Below, one piece after another: positions 8,818 to 16,868 of a DNA stretch of 64,000 nucleotides. The stretch covers positions 1,089,598 through 1,153,597 of the forward strand of contig NZ_KI911563.1 in the NCBI RefSeq assembly GCF_000515335.1. The letters run 5' to 3'. Every line of letters starts with the position of its first letter. Positions within the stretch are counted from its first letter, which is position 1. This DNA is from Cohnella panacarvi Gsoil 349. Lineage in GTDB: Bacteria; Bacillota; Bacilli; Paenibacillales; Paenibacillaceae. The translations under genes and the position numbers were made by a program. The notes beneath the pieces are model-generated. The model was not told the DNA's origin. It worked only from the letters and a program-made list of their open reading frames with translations, and made no database searches.

Positions 8818-10023
8818 ATGGATCCGCCTGAATCGGCATCAGAAGCCGTCATAAGGCAATTCGACCGGTACGGCGCGCGCAACTACGAACCGCTGCCGGT
8901 CGTCATCGCCAGAGGGGAAGGCATATGGGTATGGGACGCGGAAGGCAAGCGCTATATGGACTTGCTTAGCGGTTACTCCGCCCTCAACCTGGGCCATCGC
9001 CATCCCGCGGTCATTCGAGCGCTGAAGGACCAAGCCGATCGGATCACGCTGACGTCTCGCGCTTTCTATAACGATCAGCTCGGGCTATTCCTCGAGCAAG
9101 CGGCGAAGCTCACCGGCAAGTCGACCGTCCTGCCGATGAATACCGGCGCGGAAGCGGTAGAGACGGCGATCAAAGCGGTACGCCGCTGGGCTTACAGGTA
9201 TAAAGGCGTCGCGCCCAAGCAAGCCGAAATCATCGTATGCGAAGGCAATTTCCACGGCAGGACGATCACGGTTACTTCCTTCTCCTCAAGTCCGGAGTAT
9301 CGGGAAGGCTTCGGTCCCTTCACGCCCGGTTTCCGGCTCGTTCCGTTCGGAGATATCGAAGCGTTAAGGACCGCGATTAACCCGAACACCGCGGCGTTCC
9401 TCGTCGAACCGATACAGGGCGAAGCCGGAGTCATCGTTCCGCCTCCGGGTTACTTGCGGCAAGCGAAGCAGCTATGCAGGAAGCATAACGTCCTGTTCGT
9501 AGCGGACGAAATCCAGACGGGCTTCGGCCGAACCGGCAAGCGATTCGCATGCGAATGGGACAACGTCGTTCCGGACGCGTATATCTTAGGCAAGGCGCTT
9601 GGCGGGGGCGTAATGCCGATTTCGGCCGTCGCGGCCGATCACAGCGTCCTCGGCGTCTTCGAACCGGGCTCGCACGGCTCTACGTTCGGCGGCAATCCGC
9701 TCGCCTGCGCGGTCGCGATCGCGGCGCTCGGCGCAATCGAATCCGAGAGGCTCGCGGATCGGTCGCTTGCGCTTGGCCGTTACTTGATCGATCGGTTGAA
9801 GCAACTGCGCAACCCGTTGATCCGCGAAGTCCGAGGCGCCGGACTATTCGTCGGCATAGAGCTGATCGTTCCCGCCAGGCCGTACTGCGAGCAGTTGCTT
9901 AATGACGGATTCCTATGCAAAGACACGCACGGGAACACGATTCGGATCGCTCCTCCTCTTATCATCACGGAAGCCGAACTGGAATGCGTAATTGCCGCTA
10001 TACATTCGGTGCTAACCTCGTAA
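8818..10023 (+). CDS. rocD: Ornithine--oxo-acid aminotransferase
   Basis: The 401-aa product (ATG at 8818 behind AAGGGGGTG) equals Bacillus RocD in length. It is a class III PLP aminotransferase that moves the delta-amino group of ornithine to 2-oxoglutarate, giving glutamate semialdehyde. Visible: [17 protein letters not shown], the PLP phosphate loop [11 protein letters not shown], substrate-site NFHGRT, cofactor-contacting [14 protein letters not shown], and Schiff-base Lys in LGKALGGG. The upstream in-frame ATG at 8650 overlaps rocA and is rejected. putB follows after 22 bases, probably in the same operon. Confidence 0.95.
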   Translation: MDPPESASEAVIRQFDRYGARNYEPLPVVIARGEGIWVWDAEGKRYMDLLSGYSALNLGHRHPAVIRALKDQADRITLTSRAFYNDQLGLFLEQAAKLTGKSTVLPMNTGAEAVETAIKAVRRWAYRYKGVAPKQAEIIVCEGNFHGRTITVTSFSSSPEYREGFGPFTPGFRLVPFGDIEALRTAINPNTAAFLVEPIQGEAGVIVPPPGYLRQAKQLCRKHNVLFVADEIQTGFGRTGKRFACEWDNVVPDAYILGKALGGGVMPISAVAADHSVLGVFEPGSHGSTFGGNPLACAVAIAALGAIESERLADRSLALGRYLIDRLKQLRNPLIREVRGAGLFVGIELIVPARPYCEQLLNDGFLCKDTHGNTIRIAPPLIITEAELECVIAAIHSVLTS

Positions 10024-10045
10024 CGGATGCGGAGGTGTGTTGCGC

Positions 10046-10975
10046 ATGGACCTTGGAACGAGAATTTTCCGGTCGCTGCTGCTATCGCTCGCCGGCAATA
10101 AACTCGCCGAGAAGCTTGCGGCCAAGTACGGGCTTAAACGAGGCGCGCAACGGTTCATCGCCGGACGAACGCTCGACGAGGCATTGGCTCGGGTGCGCGA
10201 GCTGAACGCTCAAGGAATAGGCGTCACGCTCGACCATCTTGGGGAAGGAATCCGCCTGACAGCCGAAGCCGCCGTCTATCGGGACGAATATATCCGGCTT
10301 GTGGAGAGCATTCGCGGCACGAATATTCAAGCCACCGTCTCTCTAAAGCCGACGCAAATGGGGTTGAAGCTGGATCCCGAGAACTGCTACGCCAACATAC
10401 GCGACATCGTCGCTGCCGCCCGCTCTTGCTCCAACTTCGTTACGCTGGATATGGAGGATACGGCTTGCACCGCTGCCACGATCGGCCTTGTCAGGCGGCT
10501 GCGCGCGGACGGTCTGAGCAATGTCGGTACCGTCATACAAGCGTATTTATATCGTTCGGAGGAAGATGTCGAACGGTTGACCCGTGAAGGCGTCACGCTC
10601 AGATTGGTCAAAGGCGCATACAAGGAGCCGAGAACGCTCGCGTATCCGAGGTTAACGGATGTGGACGCGAATTTCCTACGTCTGATCAAGCTTCGGCTGG
10701 ATAGCGGCGTCTACACCGCGATCGCCACGCACGACGAGCGTATCATCGATTGGACCAAACGTTACGCCGACGACTGCGGCATCACGGTCGATCGCTTCGA
10801 GTTTCAGATGCTGTACGGCATCCGTTCGCAATCGCAGAAACAGCTGGCCGACGAAGGATATACGGTCCGATGCTATGTTCCCTACGGACGAATGTGGTAT
10901 CCGTATTTCGTTCGCCGTCTCGCGGAGCGTCCGGCGAACGTCATGTTCATCGTGAAAAATCGAAATCGGCGATAA
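10046..10975 (+). CDS. putB: Proline dehydrogenase
   Basis: A 309-aa FAD-dependent monofunctional proline dehydrogenase (beta8-alpha8 barrel, PutB/FadM type) that oxidises L-proline to pyrroline-5-carboxylate, the substrate of RocA after hydrolysis. Diagnostic stretches are VTLDMEDTACT, GTVIQAYLYRSEEDV, RLVKGAYKEP, ATHDERII, FEFQMLYGIR and the C-terminal VPYGRMWYPYFVRRLAERPAN. The ATG at 10046 follows GGAGG with a 10-base gap; a GTG three codons earlier overlaps that ribosome site. Placement behind rocD ties proline and ornithine catabolism together. Confidence 0.95.
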   Translation: MDLGTRIFRSLLLSLAGNKLAEKLAAKYGLKRGAQRFIAGRTLDEALARVRELNAQGIGVTLDHLGEGIRLTAEAAVYRDEYIRLVESIRGTNIQATVSLKPTQMGLKLDPENCYANIRDIVAAARSCSNFVTLDMEDTACTAATIGLVRRLRADGLSNVGTVIQAYLYRSEEDVERLTREGVTLRLVKGAYKEPRTLAYPRLTDVDANFLRLIKLRLDSGVYTAIATHDERIIDWTKRYADDCGITVDRFEFQMLYGIRSQSQKQLADEGYTVRCYVPYGRMWYPYFVRRLAERPANVMFIVKNRNRR

Positions 10976-10980
10976 ACGCA

Positions 10981-11019
10981 GCGAAACCGAGCGGAACAAC
11001 GTCCGCTCGGTTTCGTTCG
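10981..11019. terminator. Bidirectional terminator between putB and Spo0E-like gene
   Basis: GCGAAACCGAGCGGA and TCCGCTCGGTTTCGTT form a long stem with a short loop just past the putB stop, in a convergent gap. Confidence 0.87.
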
Positions 11020-11026
11020 GGTGTAG

Positions 11027-11236
11027 TCATGTAGAGATAAGTGCCGCGTGTCGTCTTGCGGAGAGCGTAAGCTGCAGCGCGCAACGGGTATACGTGTTCA
11101 GTTGCTCGTCCAATCGTTGCGAGATTCGGAGAACGTTCGGGTTGCCTAGCTCGCTACCTTGAATGGAATACGCCAATACCATTGCGTTTCGCAATCGTTC
11201 GATCCGGCGTCTTACTTTCATCAGTTCGCGGTCCAT
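11027..11236 (-). CDS. Spo0E-like sporulation phosphatase
   Basis: This 69-aa helical protein carries the Spo0E family signature S-x-x-L-D-x-x-L-x-x-Y (ISQRLDEQLNTY, about residues 38-49) after a first helix (RRRIERLRNAM). Spo0E-type aspartyl-phosphate phosphatases remove phosphate from Spo0A-P and delay sporulation. GAGGAGGTGG precedes the ATG at ideal spacing. The gene stands alone, as is usual for the family. Family membership is likely, but the target phosphoprotein is inferred. Confidence 0.83.
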   Translation of the reverse strand: MDRELMKVRRRIERLRNAMVLAYSIQGSELGNPNVLRISQRLDEQLNTYTRCALQLTLSARRHAALIST

Positions 11237-11365
11237 GCTTCTCCACCTCCTCGATTTAACAGCGTACTGCCAGCGATACCTTCCAGCGATAACTTAAGTC
11301 TACCCAGCGTGTATTACGTAAGTTACAGGATAAAAGTTAGAAAAGTATGTGTAAATTGTTAGACG

Positions 11366-12508
11366 TTACGCCTGCGGCATCCAAATCCGATAGTTGCCGC
11401 TTAACGCCAGCATCGAGAACATGTACAAGCAGTTGTCGTAATACCGTCTGCCGCCGGTACGAACAGGCGTGTTCCAGAACAACTCCACGCTGGCTTTCGC
11501 GTGAGGGCCGTTCGCCGCGAGCGAAGCCATCGCGTTCGTCGCCAACAAGCCTACCGGATGAAGCGACTTCTCTTCGAACGGCTCTCCGGCGATCGTGTAC
11601 CGGCGGTAATCGTCCGGAGTCTTGTCCGCGAAGAACGCCTGAATCTTGTTCGCTTCTTCGATCTCCCATTCGTCTCCTCTAAACCATTCGTAGTCGAGGC
11701 CTACGTTGGCCGCGACGCGATAAGAGTCGCTGAAGAAGTGGCCGAAGCCGCGCTCGTTGTTCGGCGTTCCGTCGTAGTGCGCGTATTCCGGCGCCAATCC
11801 GGTGACCGGATGGCACGAGATTTTCAAATATTCGCGGCTCGCTCGGGCGGCGTCTTTCCAGAACGGGCGATCCTCCGGATAAGCCCACAGCGCGAACAGC
11901 TCGTAGTAATGCGGCAGATGGTAAGAAGGGTCGGAATACTCGCAGTTCGGAATGAACTTAATGAGTTTATTGTCCGGATTCCACATCGGATGGCCGATGC
12001 CGTCTTCGCCTTTGTGAATAATGACGCGAAGCAGCTCGCGCGCTTGAACGCTATAATCGAGCGGCGCTTCGCCGTCGCCCCAGCGATGGGAGGCGAACAG
12101 CAGCGCAAGCGCGAAATATTCTTCTCCGTCCGGAGCCGGGCCGTACGCGTTTTTCGTTCCGTCCAGTTGGCACGACCAAGCGAAATAACCGGCGTTAGCG
12201 CCCTCCGTCATGAACATGTATTTGTGGGTCCAGCGCCAGACCCGGTCGAAGATGTCCTTGCGGTTCATCTGAACGGCCACCATCATGGCGTAAGACTGGC
12301 CTTCCGTCCTAACGTCGTTATTGCCGGTGTCCATGAAATACCCCATGTCGTCTCCGGCATCGTAATAGATTCTCGTATCTTCGTCGCCTTCGAACAGAGC
12401 TTCCCACGTCTGCTTGACGCGTTCATTGATCTCCTGCTCCGAATAGCCGTATTCCTTGAACAAATTCCGGTATTGACCGGTGTGGAACGATCCTCGCAAG
12501 TTTGTCAT
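11366..12508 (-). CDS. GH8 reducing-end exo-oligoxylanase
   Basis: The 380-aa cytosolic-type protein (no signal peptide) matches family GH8 enzymes of the Rex type, which release xylose from the reducing end of xylo-oligosaccharides by inversion. Candidate residues line up closely with characterised Rex: general acid E69 in VRTEGQSYAMM, D127 in PDGEEY, general base D261 in FFSDSYRV. The ATG at 12508 follows GGAGA; the longer reading frame upstream is rejected. The upstream region was split by an IS3 element whose left end is about 100 bases away. A palindrome overlaps the putative minus-10 region. Confidence 0.93.
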   Translation of the reverse strand: MTNLRGSFHTGQYRNLFKEYGYSEQEINERVKQTWEALFEGDEDTRIYYDAGDDMGYFMDTGNNDVRTEGQSYAMMVAVQMNRKDIFDRVWRWTHKYMFMTEGANAGYFAWSCQLDGTKNAYGPAPDGEEYFALALLFASHRWGDGEAPLDYSVQARELLRVIIHKGEDGIGHPMWNPDNKLIKFIPNCEYSDPSYHLPHYYELFALWAYPEDRPFWKDAARASREYLKISCHPVTGLAPEYAHYDGTPNNERGFGHFFSDSYRVAANVGLDYEWFRGDEWEIEEANKIQAFFADKTPDDYRRYTIAGEPFEEKSLHPVGLLATNAMASLAANGPHAKASVELFWNTPVRTGGRRYYDNCLYMFSMLALSGNYRIWMPQA

Positions 12509-12547
12509 GCTGGAATCTCCTCTCTGTGCTCGCAATCAAATACCATT

Positions 12548-12573
12548 ATAAGCCGTGAAGAGTCACGGCTTAT
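12548..12573 (-). promoter_or_regulatory. Palindrome overlapping candidate GH8 promoter
   Basis: ATAAGCCGTG, six bases, then CACGGCTTAT form a perfect 10-bp inverted repeat. On the minus strand its right arm runs into TATAATGG, a good minus-10, about 40 bases before the GH8 start. The position fits an operator; a terminator is less likely because no T-run follows. Confidence 0.45.
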
Positions 12574-12675
12574 TTAGGAAATTAAAGCTTGTACTTTAGA
12601 TACTATAGAATTGGAACTAGAATATAAAGTGGACACCCGTTAAGTGTAACTAGATAATTACATTAACGAGAAGAG

Positions 12676-13020
12676 GTGTCCTGTATGGAAAAGCAAACAC
12701 GTAATCGATACACAGAGGAGTTCAAAAAGAGAACTGTAAAGTACATTTTGGAGCAATCCAAGACAATGCCGGAGATAGCCGGTGAATTGGATATCTCAGC
12801 TGGCGTATTGCACGGTTGGAAGCAAAAATACCGTACTGAGATCCAAGCTGAGATGCAGACAGAGATCCAAGCCTCACCAGATAAAGTCCGTCAATTGGAG
12901 CAACAGTTGCGAGAGATGGAGTTGGCTAAACAAAAGCAAGAAGCCTTGAATGCTGACCTGCAAGAGGAGCTTGCTATTTTAAAAAAGGCTCTGCACATCT
13001 TCGGGAAAGAAAGGAACTAA
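12676..13020 (+). CDS. IS3 OrfA (helix-turn-helix transposase subunit)
   Basis: This 114-aa product begins with a transposase_8-type helix-turn-helix ([19 protein letters not shown] to [12 protein letters not shown], about residues 9-50) and continues as a leucine-zipper-like coiled coil (about 70-105). It recognises the IS ends. The heptamer A-AAA-AAG at 12980-12987 is correctly phased for programmed minus-1 frameshifting. After slippage the frame runs on without a stop into orfB, giving the OrfAB fusion transposase. Confidence 0.9.
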   Translation: MSCMEKQTRNRYTEEFKKRTVKYILEQSKTMPEIAGELDISAGVLHGWKQKYRTEIQAEMQTEIQASPDKVRQLEQQLREMELAKQKQEALNADLQEELAILKKALHIFGKERN

Positions 13021-13058
13021 GGTTCCAATTCATCGAAGATCATCGCTCTGAATTTCGA

Positions 13059-13895
13059 TTGGAGAAGATGTGCATTGTGCTAAAGGTTTCAAGGAGCGGC
13101 TACTACAAGTGGCTTTCTGAGAAGGCTAATTTGAATCGGTACCAGCTCCGGAGAAAGGCTCTGCTAGCGCGTATCTCTTGGCTATTCCACGACAATAAAA
13201 AGCGTTATGGAAGCCCCAAAATTACGGACACGCTGCGCAAAGAGGGGTGGCAAGTCTCCACCCGTCTTGTCAGTAAACTGATGAAGGAAAATGGGATGCG
13301 TTCTTGCGTCGCCAAGAAGTTCCGGGTTTGCACAACAGACTCGAATCACAGTAATCCGATTGCACCAAACCTGCTCAAGCAGAATTTCAAAACCACTGCA
13401 CCGAACAAAGTTTGGGTAACCGACATCACCTATATTCCCTGCCGTGAAGGCCGCCTGTATCTCGCCAGCGTCCTTGATTTGTACACTCGTAAAATCGTGG
13501 GCTGGCAGCTTGGAGACCGCATGACAGAGGATCTGGTGCTTGCAGCGCTAGACAACGCATACGCCGCTCAGAAGCCTAAACACAAGCTCATTCATCACTC
13601 CGACCGCGGATCGCAGTACACGTCAGACGAATACCGCAAGCGATTGAAGAAGTACAGAATGAAAGCCAGTATGAGTCGCAAAGGGAACTGCTACGACAAC
13701 GCCTGTATTGAATCATTCCACAGTGTGCTGAAGAAAGAGTTTGTTTACTGTACGAAATTCCATACTAAAGCGCAGGCGCAACAAGAAATGTTTGAGTATA
13801 TTGAGCTGTTTTACAACCGCAAACGAATTCATGGCACCTTGGGATATATGTCGCCTACGCAATTTGAAGCGTTATATTACAAACGCGTAAGTTAA
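13059..13895 (+). CDS. IS3 OrfB (DDE transposase)
   Basis: This 278-aa integrase-core protein contains an N-terminal HTH_21-like helical region and the DDE triad: D in [10 protein letters not shown] in [10 protein letters not shown], and E 35 residues later in [13 protein letters not shown]. The first ATG lies downstream of the OrfA stop, but the frame is open back to the slippery site, so the active form is probably the OrfAB fusion. The C-terminus ([15 protein letters not shown]) is family-typical. Confidence 0.92.
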   Translation: MEKMCIVLKVSRSGYYKWLSEKANLNRYQLRRKALLARISWLFHDNKKRYGSPKITDTLRKEGWQVSTRLVSKLMKENGMRSCVAKKFRVCTTDSNHSNPIAPNLLKQNFKTTAPNKVWVTDITYIPCREGRLYLASVLDLYTRKIVGWQLGDRMTEDLVLAALDNAYAAQKPKHKLIHHSDRGSQYTSDEYRKRLKKYRMKASMSRKGNCYDNACIESFHSVLKKEFVYCTKFHTKAQAQQEMFEYIELFYNRKRIHGTLGYMSPTQFEALYYKRVS

Positions 13896-13934
13896 GCAAT
13901 TCGGGGTGTCCACTTTCTTGACTGAGGTCCAAAT

Positions 13935-13950
13935 CGTAAGCGCTTTAACA
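13935..13950. promoter_or_regulatory. cre-like catabolite site at the IS3 right junction
   Basis: CGTAAGCGCTTTAACA matches most of the CcpA consensus (TGWAANCGNTNWCA). It lies 3 bases beyond the IS3 right end. Before insertion it would have been about 100 bases upstream of the GH8 start, so the transposon appears to have parted it from that promoter. This is a match by eye only. Confidence 0.4.
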
Positions 13951-13976
13951 GCGATAAGCAGTCCGCTGTAAGTCGA

Positions 13977-14160
13977 AATAACAACGATTTGCAGTTATTT
14001 CTGTTCAATCCATGACTTTCTTATAAAATAACAATGATTTGCATTTATTCGCGACTACAATGCAGTAGCTATCAATTTATTCATACAATATCTGTCGATT
14101 GGTTGTTATTTACCGTACATACTCGTTTTGCAGAAAAATAACTATCGATTGGTTATTATT
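13977..14160. repeat. Four-palindrome composite repeat, copy 2
   Basis: AATAAC/GTTATT-type palindromes start at 13977, 14027, 14087 and 14137 (spacing 50, 60, 50), matching the architecture and orientation of the copy at 6019. The second palindrome has a decayed right arm and a degenerate fifth half-site lies near 14066. This and a hairpin at 14197-14228 account for the non-coding stretch between IS3 and the GH43 gene. Confidence 0.85.
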
Positions 14161-14196
14161 TTCTTCTCCCGTCGGAATGCATGGCAGACGCGAAAT

Positions 14197-14228
14197 GACG
14201 ACACAGGGACCATCGCCCTGTAGTCGCC
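14197..14228 (-). terminator. Possible terminator after GH43 gene
   Basis: GACGACACAGGG and CCCTGTAGTCGCC form an interrupted stem 45 bases past the GH43 stop. There is no clear T-run, so the terminator role is tentative. Confidence 0.35.
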
Positions 14229-14272
14229 ATCCATACGAGACATTATTGGTCCGCAACGCCATACCTCATACT

Positions 14273-15160
14273 CTACTCCTTCACCTTCACCTTCAACCGT
14301 CCGTCCGTCTCTGCCAACTCGATGAACACCGGCCGCTCGTCCGGCGTGTTGTTAGGCGTATGCAGTGCCAGCATCGGTTGTCCTTCGAACGTGCGGAAGA
14401 TCATGCCGTGGCCGCCGTCGCTGTCATACAGCGGCTCGGGATCCTGCGTCCATGGGCCGGTTATGCCGCCGGACGCGGAGCGAGCGATCGCTTGCGCGTA
14501 GCGTCCTTGACGGAAGCTGGACCAGAGCAGCAGCAATTCGCCGTTGTCGCAGCGATACGCGAACGGACCGTCGGTCACGTATCCCGTGCCGTGCCGAGGC
14601 GAGTGGACCGGATCGACCCAGGCCGCCTCGCTGGCCGCGAACAGTTCGATCGGATCGCCGATCGCGCGGTCCAGCTCCGGCGACAACCGCAGGGCGCACA
14701 CCGTTCCGTTCTTGATCTGCACCCACTCGTGGCAGAACACGATCCAAGGCGTGCCGTCGCCGTCTACGAACAGCGTTCCGTCCAGACACTCCCACTCTCT
14801 CGGCGTGACGGGACCGTCGCTATGCGGACGGAACGGACCGAGCGGGTTGTCCGAGACTAGAATTTGCGTGCCCCTGCAAACGCCGTCCGCCTTGAACGTC
14901 GCGAACATGTAGTATCGGCCGCCGTACGCATGCACTTCCGGAGCCCAATAGTTTCTGTCCGACCAGAAATCCGGATCCGGACGGAAGGCGGGGAAAGGCC
15001 CCTCCCACAGGGCCAAGTCCTTGCTCCGAAAGGCATCGAACCCGATGCCTTTCGCTTTCCAGATGTCCGGATCGGTGGAACCGTATAAGTAATATAGACC
15101 TTCGCTGTCTTCTCTTAACACGAACGGATCGCGCATTTGAATGTGATCTTTCGTCGGCAT
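14273..15160 (-). CDS. GH43-type glycoside hydrolase (arabinofuranosidase/xylosidase)
   Basis: This 295-aa protein has the five-bladed propeller signature of clan GH-F. The catalytic base Asp is in MRDPFV (residue 11), WAPEVHAYGGRYYMF marks the second blade, and the other acidic residues fall in WECLDGTLF and TDGPFAYR. GH43 members hydrolyse alpha-L-arabinofuranosyl or beta-D-xylosyl bonds; specificity cannot be set from sequence. It has no signal peptide, so it would act on imported oligosaccharides. It lies 29 bases behind the (alpha/alpha)6 glycosidase in the same direction as the two-component system and transporter. Confidence 0.9.
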   Translation of the reverse strand: MPTKDHIQMRDPFVLREDSEGLYYLYGSTDPDIWKAKGIGFDAFRSKDLALWEGPFPAFRPDPDFWSDRNYWAPEVHAYGGRYYMFATFKADGVCRGTQILVSDNPLGPFRPHSDGPVTPREWECLDGTLFVDGDGTPWIVFCHEWVQIKNGTVCALRLSPELDRAIGDPIELFAASEAAWVDPVHSPRHGTGYVTDGPFAYRCDNGELLLLWSSFRQGRYAQAIARSASGGITGPWTQDPEPLYDSDGGHGMIFRTFEGQPMLALHTPNNTPDERPVFIELAETDGRLKVKVKE

Positions 15161-15189
15161 GCTTCGCTCACCCTTCCTCGCCTATAACG

Positions 15190-16842
15190 TTATTCGTACG
15201 CTGGCATCACGACGCCCGGCGACGATTCGACTTTCCAATTGCCGCCTGAGTATCTCAGAACCTCGTTGCCTTCGGCGCGCAGCTCCAGCGATTCGCCGCC
15301 GTACAGCAACCGGCCTTCCGCCGGTCTGATGCTCATCCCGACCACGCAGCGCAAGTTTCCGCTGCGGTCGGTTACGATCCGAACGCCCGCCGGGAATCGG
15401 CACAGCAGCTCGCCGTTACGGTAAATCTTGCATTCCTCCCGCGTATTGTGCAGTTCGAACACGACTCCGTCGACGGTTCGGCTGTAAGCCGTCTCGTCCG
15501 CGAGCTTCGTCCCGTGATCGCGCGTCTGAGGCATTAACCCGGTAAACCACAGCTCGCCGTTATTCGTCGGCAGGATGCCGCACAGCCGCTCGATATAGTC
15601 GAGCACGCATAAAATGGCCGGCGAATACGTGTCGGTGAAGCCTTCTTCGCCCGTCCACGGGCTTAAGCATTGGCCGAACCGCTTCATGTTCGACATCGCC
15701 GACACAATCGGCTGCAAGATCCACGTCAGCTCGACGTGGCGGCCGTGTCGTTCGAACGCGTGCGGAGCCCGTATCAAACTTAGGAAATTGACCGCTCCGC
15801 CCCACGTGTTATAGCTCGAAGAAGGATCGAAACGCGGGTCGTCCATCGCGATCGACGTTAGCGGGTATTTGGAGAAAAACTTGCGCGAGTTGAGCAAATA
15901 CCTTCTTAAGGATGACGAGAAGTACGTGTCGTCTCCGACTTCGGACGCGAGCACGCGCAACAAGACGTCGGATTGAATGCGATTGAACGAGCCGTTCGCG
16001 TCCAGATCGTAGAAGAATCCATCGTCCTCGTGGTAACAATGGTCGATCAAGCTTTGAAGCGATTGGTTCGCCTTGTTGGTCCAGTGCTCGGCCATGTCCG
16101 CCATGCCCAGCTCCGCTGCCATGAAGGACAAGTATTGGCGGCTGCAGTAGACGCTAGCCGTTAAATCCGGCGCAACGAGAGGCAAATGCGGCACATGCGG
16201 ATCGAACTTCGCCGGATCGTCCTCGTACGGCGTATCGGGAATATGCCAGAACCGCGGCGATAAGTCGTGGCCCGTATCGAACGTGCAGAACGCCTCGACG
16301 CCGCCCGTTCCCCGCGTATCGCGGTATTCCGCAAGCCACTCGTCGTATCGCGTAAGCGACGTATACATCTGCCGCAGAAATTCGCGATCGCGCCCGTTCA
16401 CCCGATAGTGCGTCCACACGCTTCTCGCAGGCGGCGTAACGAGTTGAATTTGCTTGAAGACGGGACCGCTAGCCGTGACCTTGTACGGCAACAATCCGTC
16501 CTCGCGCTGGAGAACGGCGAACTGCTCGAACGTCGCCTCCGCCGCTTCCGGGCAAAACCGGGACAGGATCTCCGTATTGATCGTCCCCGTGCTCTCCAGC
16601 CAGCAGCCGAAATAAACGCCGCCCTCCTGCAGAATCGACTTGCCTTGCGCATTCGGCTTCACGCAATCCGCAAGCTTGCCGAGCGCCGCGTAATAGACGT
16701 TCTCCAGCAGATCCGGATTAGCCGCGAATTTGACGCCCGACCGCACGAACTCCGCATGAAGCGCCCGTCCGGTTTCCGTTCCGTGCTTTCCAACCCGATC
16801 TATCGTATCGATGCCTCGCAACTTATCCAGCATCGCGCTCAT
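15190..16842 (-). CDS. (alpha/alpha)6-barrel glycosidase, MGH1/GH63-like
   Basis: The 550-aa product lacks a signal peptide and shows features of the clan-G type (alpha/alpha)6 glycosidases related to mannosylglycerate hydrolase, trehalase and GH63. These include LQREDGLLPYKV, TRYDEWLAEYRD, a tyrosine- and aspartate-rich FFYDLDANG segment, WGGAVNFLSLIRA, and a C-terminal beta domain (about 450-550). I cannot assign the bond cleaved; the setting suggests a substituted pentose oligosaccharide. ATG follows AGGGGGAAG. It lies 26 bases from the response-regulator gene, so co-transcription with yesMN-like genes is likely. Confidence 0.8.
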   Translation of the reverse strand: MSAMLDKLRGIDTIDRVGKHGTETGRALHAEFVRSGVKFAANPDLLENVYYAALGKLADCVKPNAQGKSILQEGGVYFGCWLESTGTINTEILSRFCPEAAEATFEQFAVLQREDGLLPYKVTASGPVFKQIQLVTPPARSVWTHYRVNGRDREFLRQMYTSLTRYDEWLAEYRDTRGTGGVEAFCTFDTGHDLSPRFWHIPDTPYEDDPAKFDPHVPHLPLVAPDLTASVYCSRQYLSFMAAELGMADMAEHWTNKANQSLQSLIDHCYHEDDGFFYDLDANGSFNRIQSDVLLRVLASEVGDDTYFSSSLRRYLLNSRKFFSKYPLTSIAMDDPRFDPSSSYNTWGGAVNFLSLIRAPHAFERHGRHVELTWILQPIVSAMSNMKRFGQCLSPWTGEEGFTDTYSPAILCVLDYIERLCGILPTNNGELWFTGLMPQTRDHGTKLADETAYSRTVDGVVFELHNTREECKIYRNGELLCRFPAGVRIVTDRSGNLRCVVGMSIRPAEGRLLYGGESLELRAEGNEVLRYSGGNWKVESSPGVVMPAYE

Positions 16843-16868
16843 CGCTGCTTCCCCCTTAGCTCGCTCAT

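Larger units (their letters stand above)
12612..13931 (+). mobile_element. IS3-family insertion sequence, apparently intact (1320 bp)
   Basis: The ends form imperfect inverted repeats: left TGGAACT...AAAGTGGACACCC, right GGGTGTCCACTTT...AGGTCCA. A 3-bp target duplication AAT flanks the element (12609-12611 and 13932-13934), as expected for IS3 transposition. It carries orfA and orfB in the minus-1 arrangement with a slippery heptamer. With duplicated target, good ends and open frames it is probably recent and functional. Confidence 0.88.
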
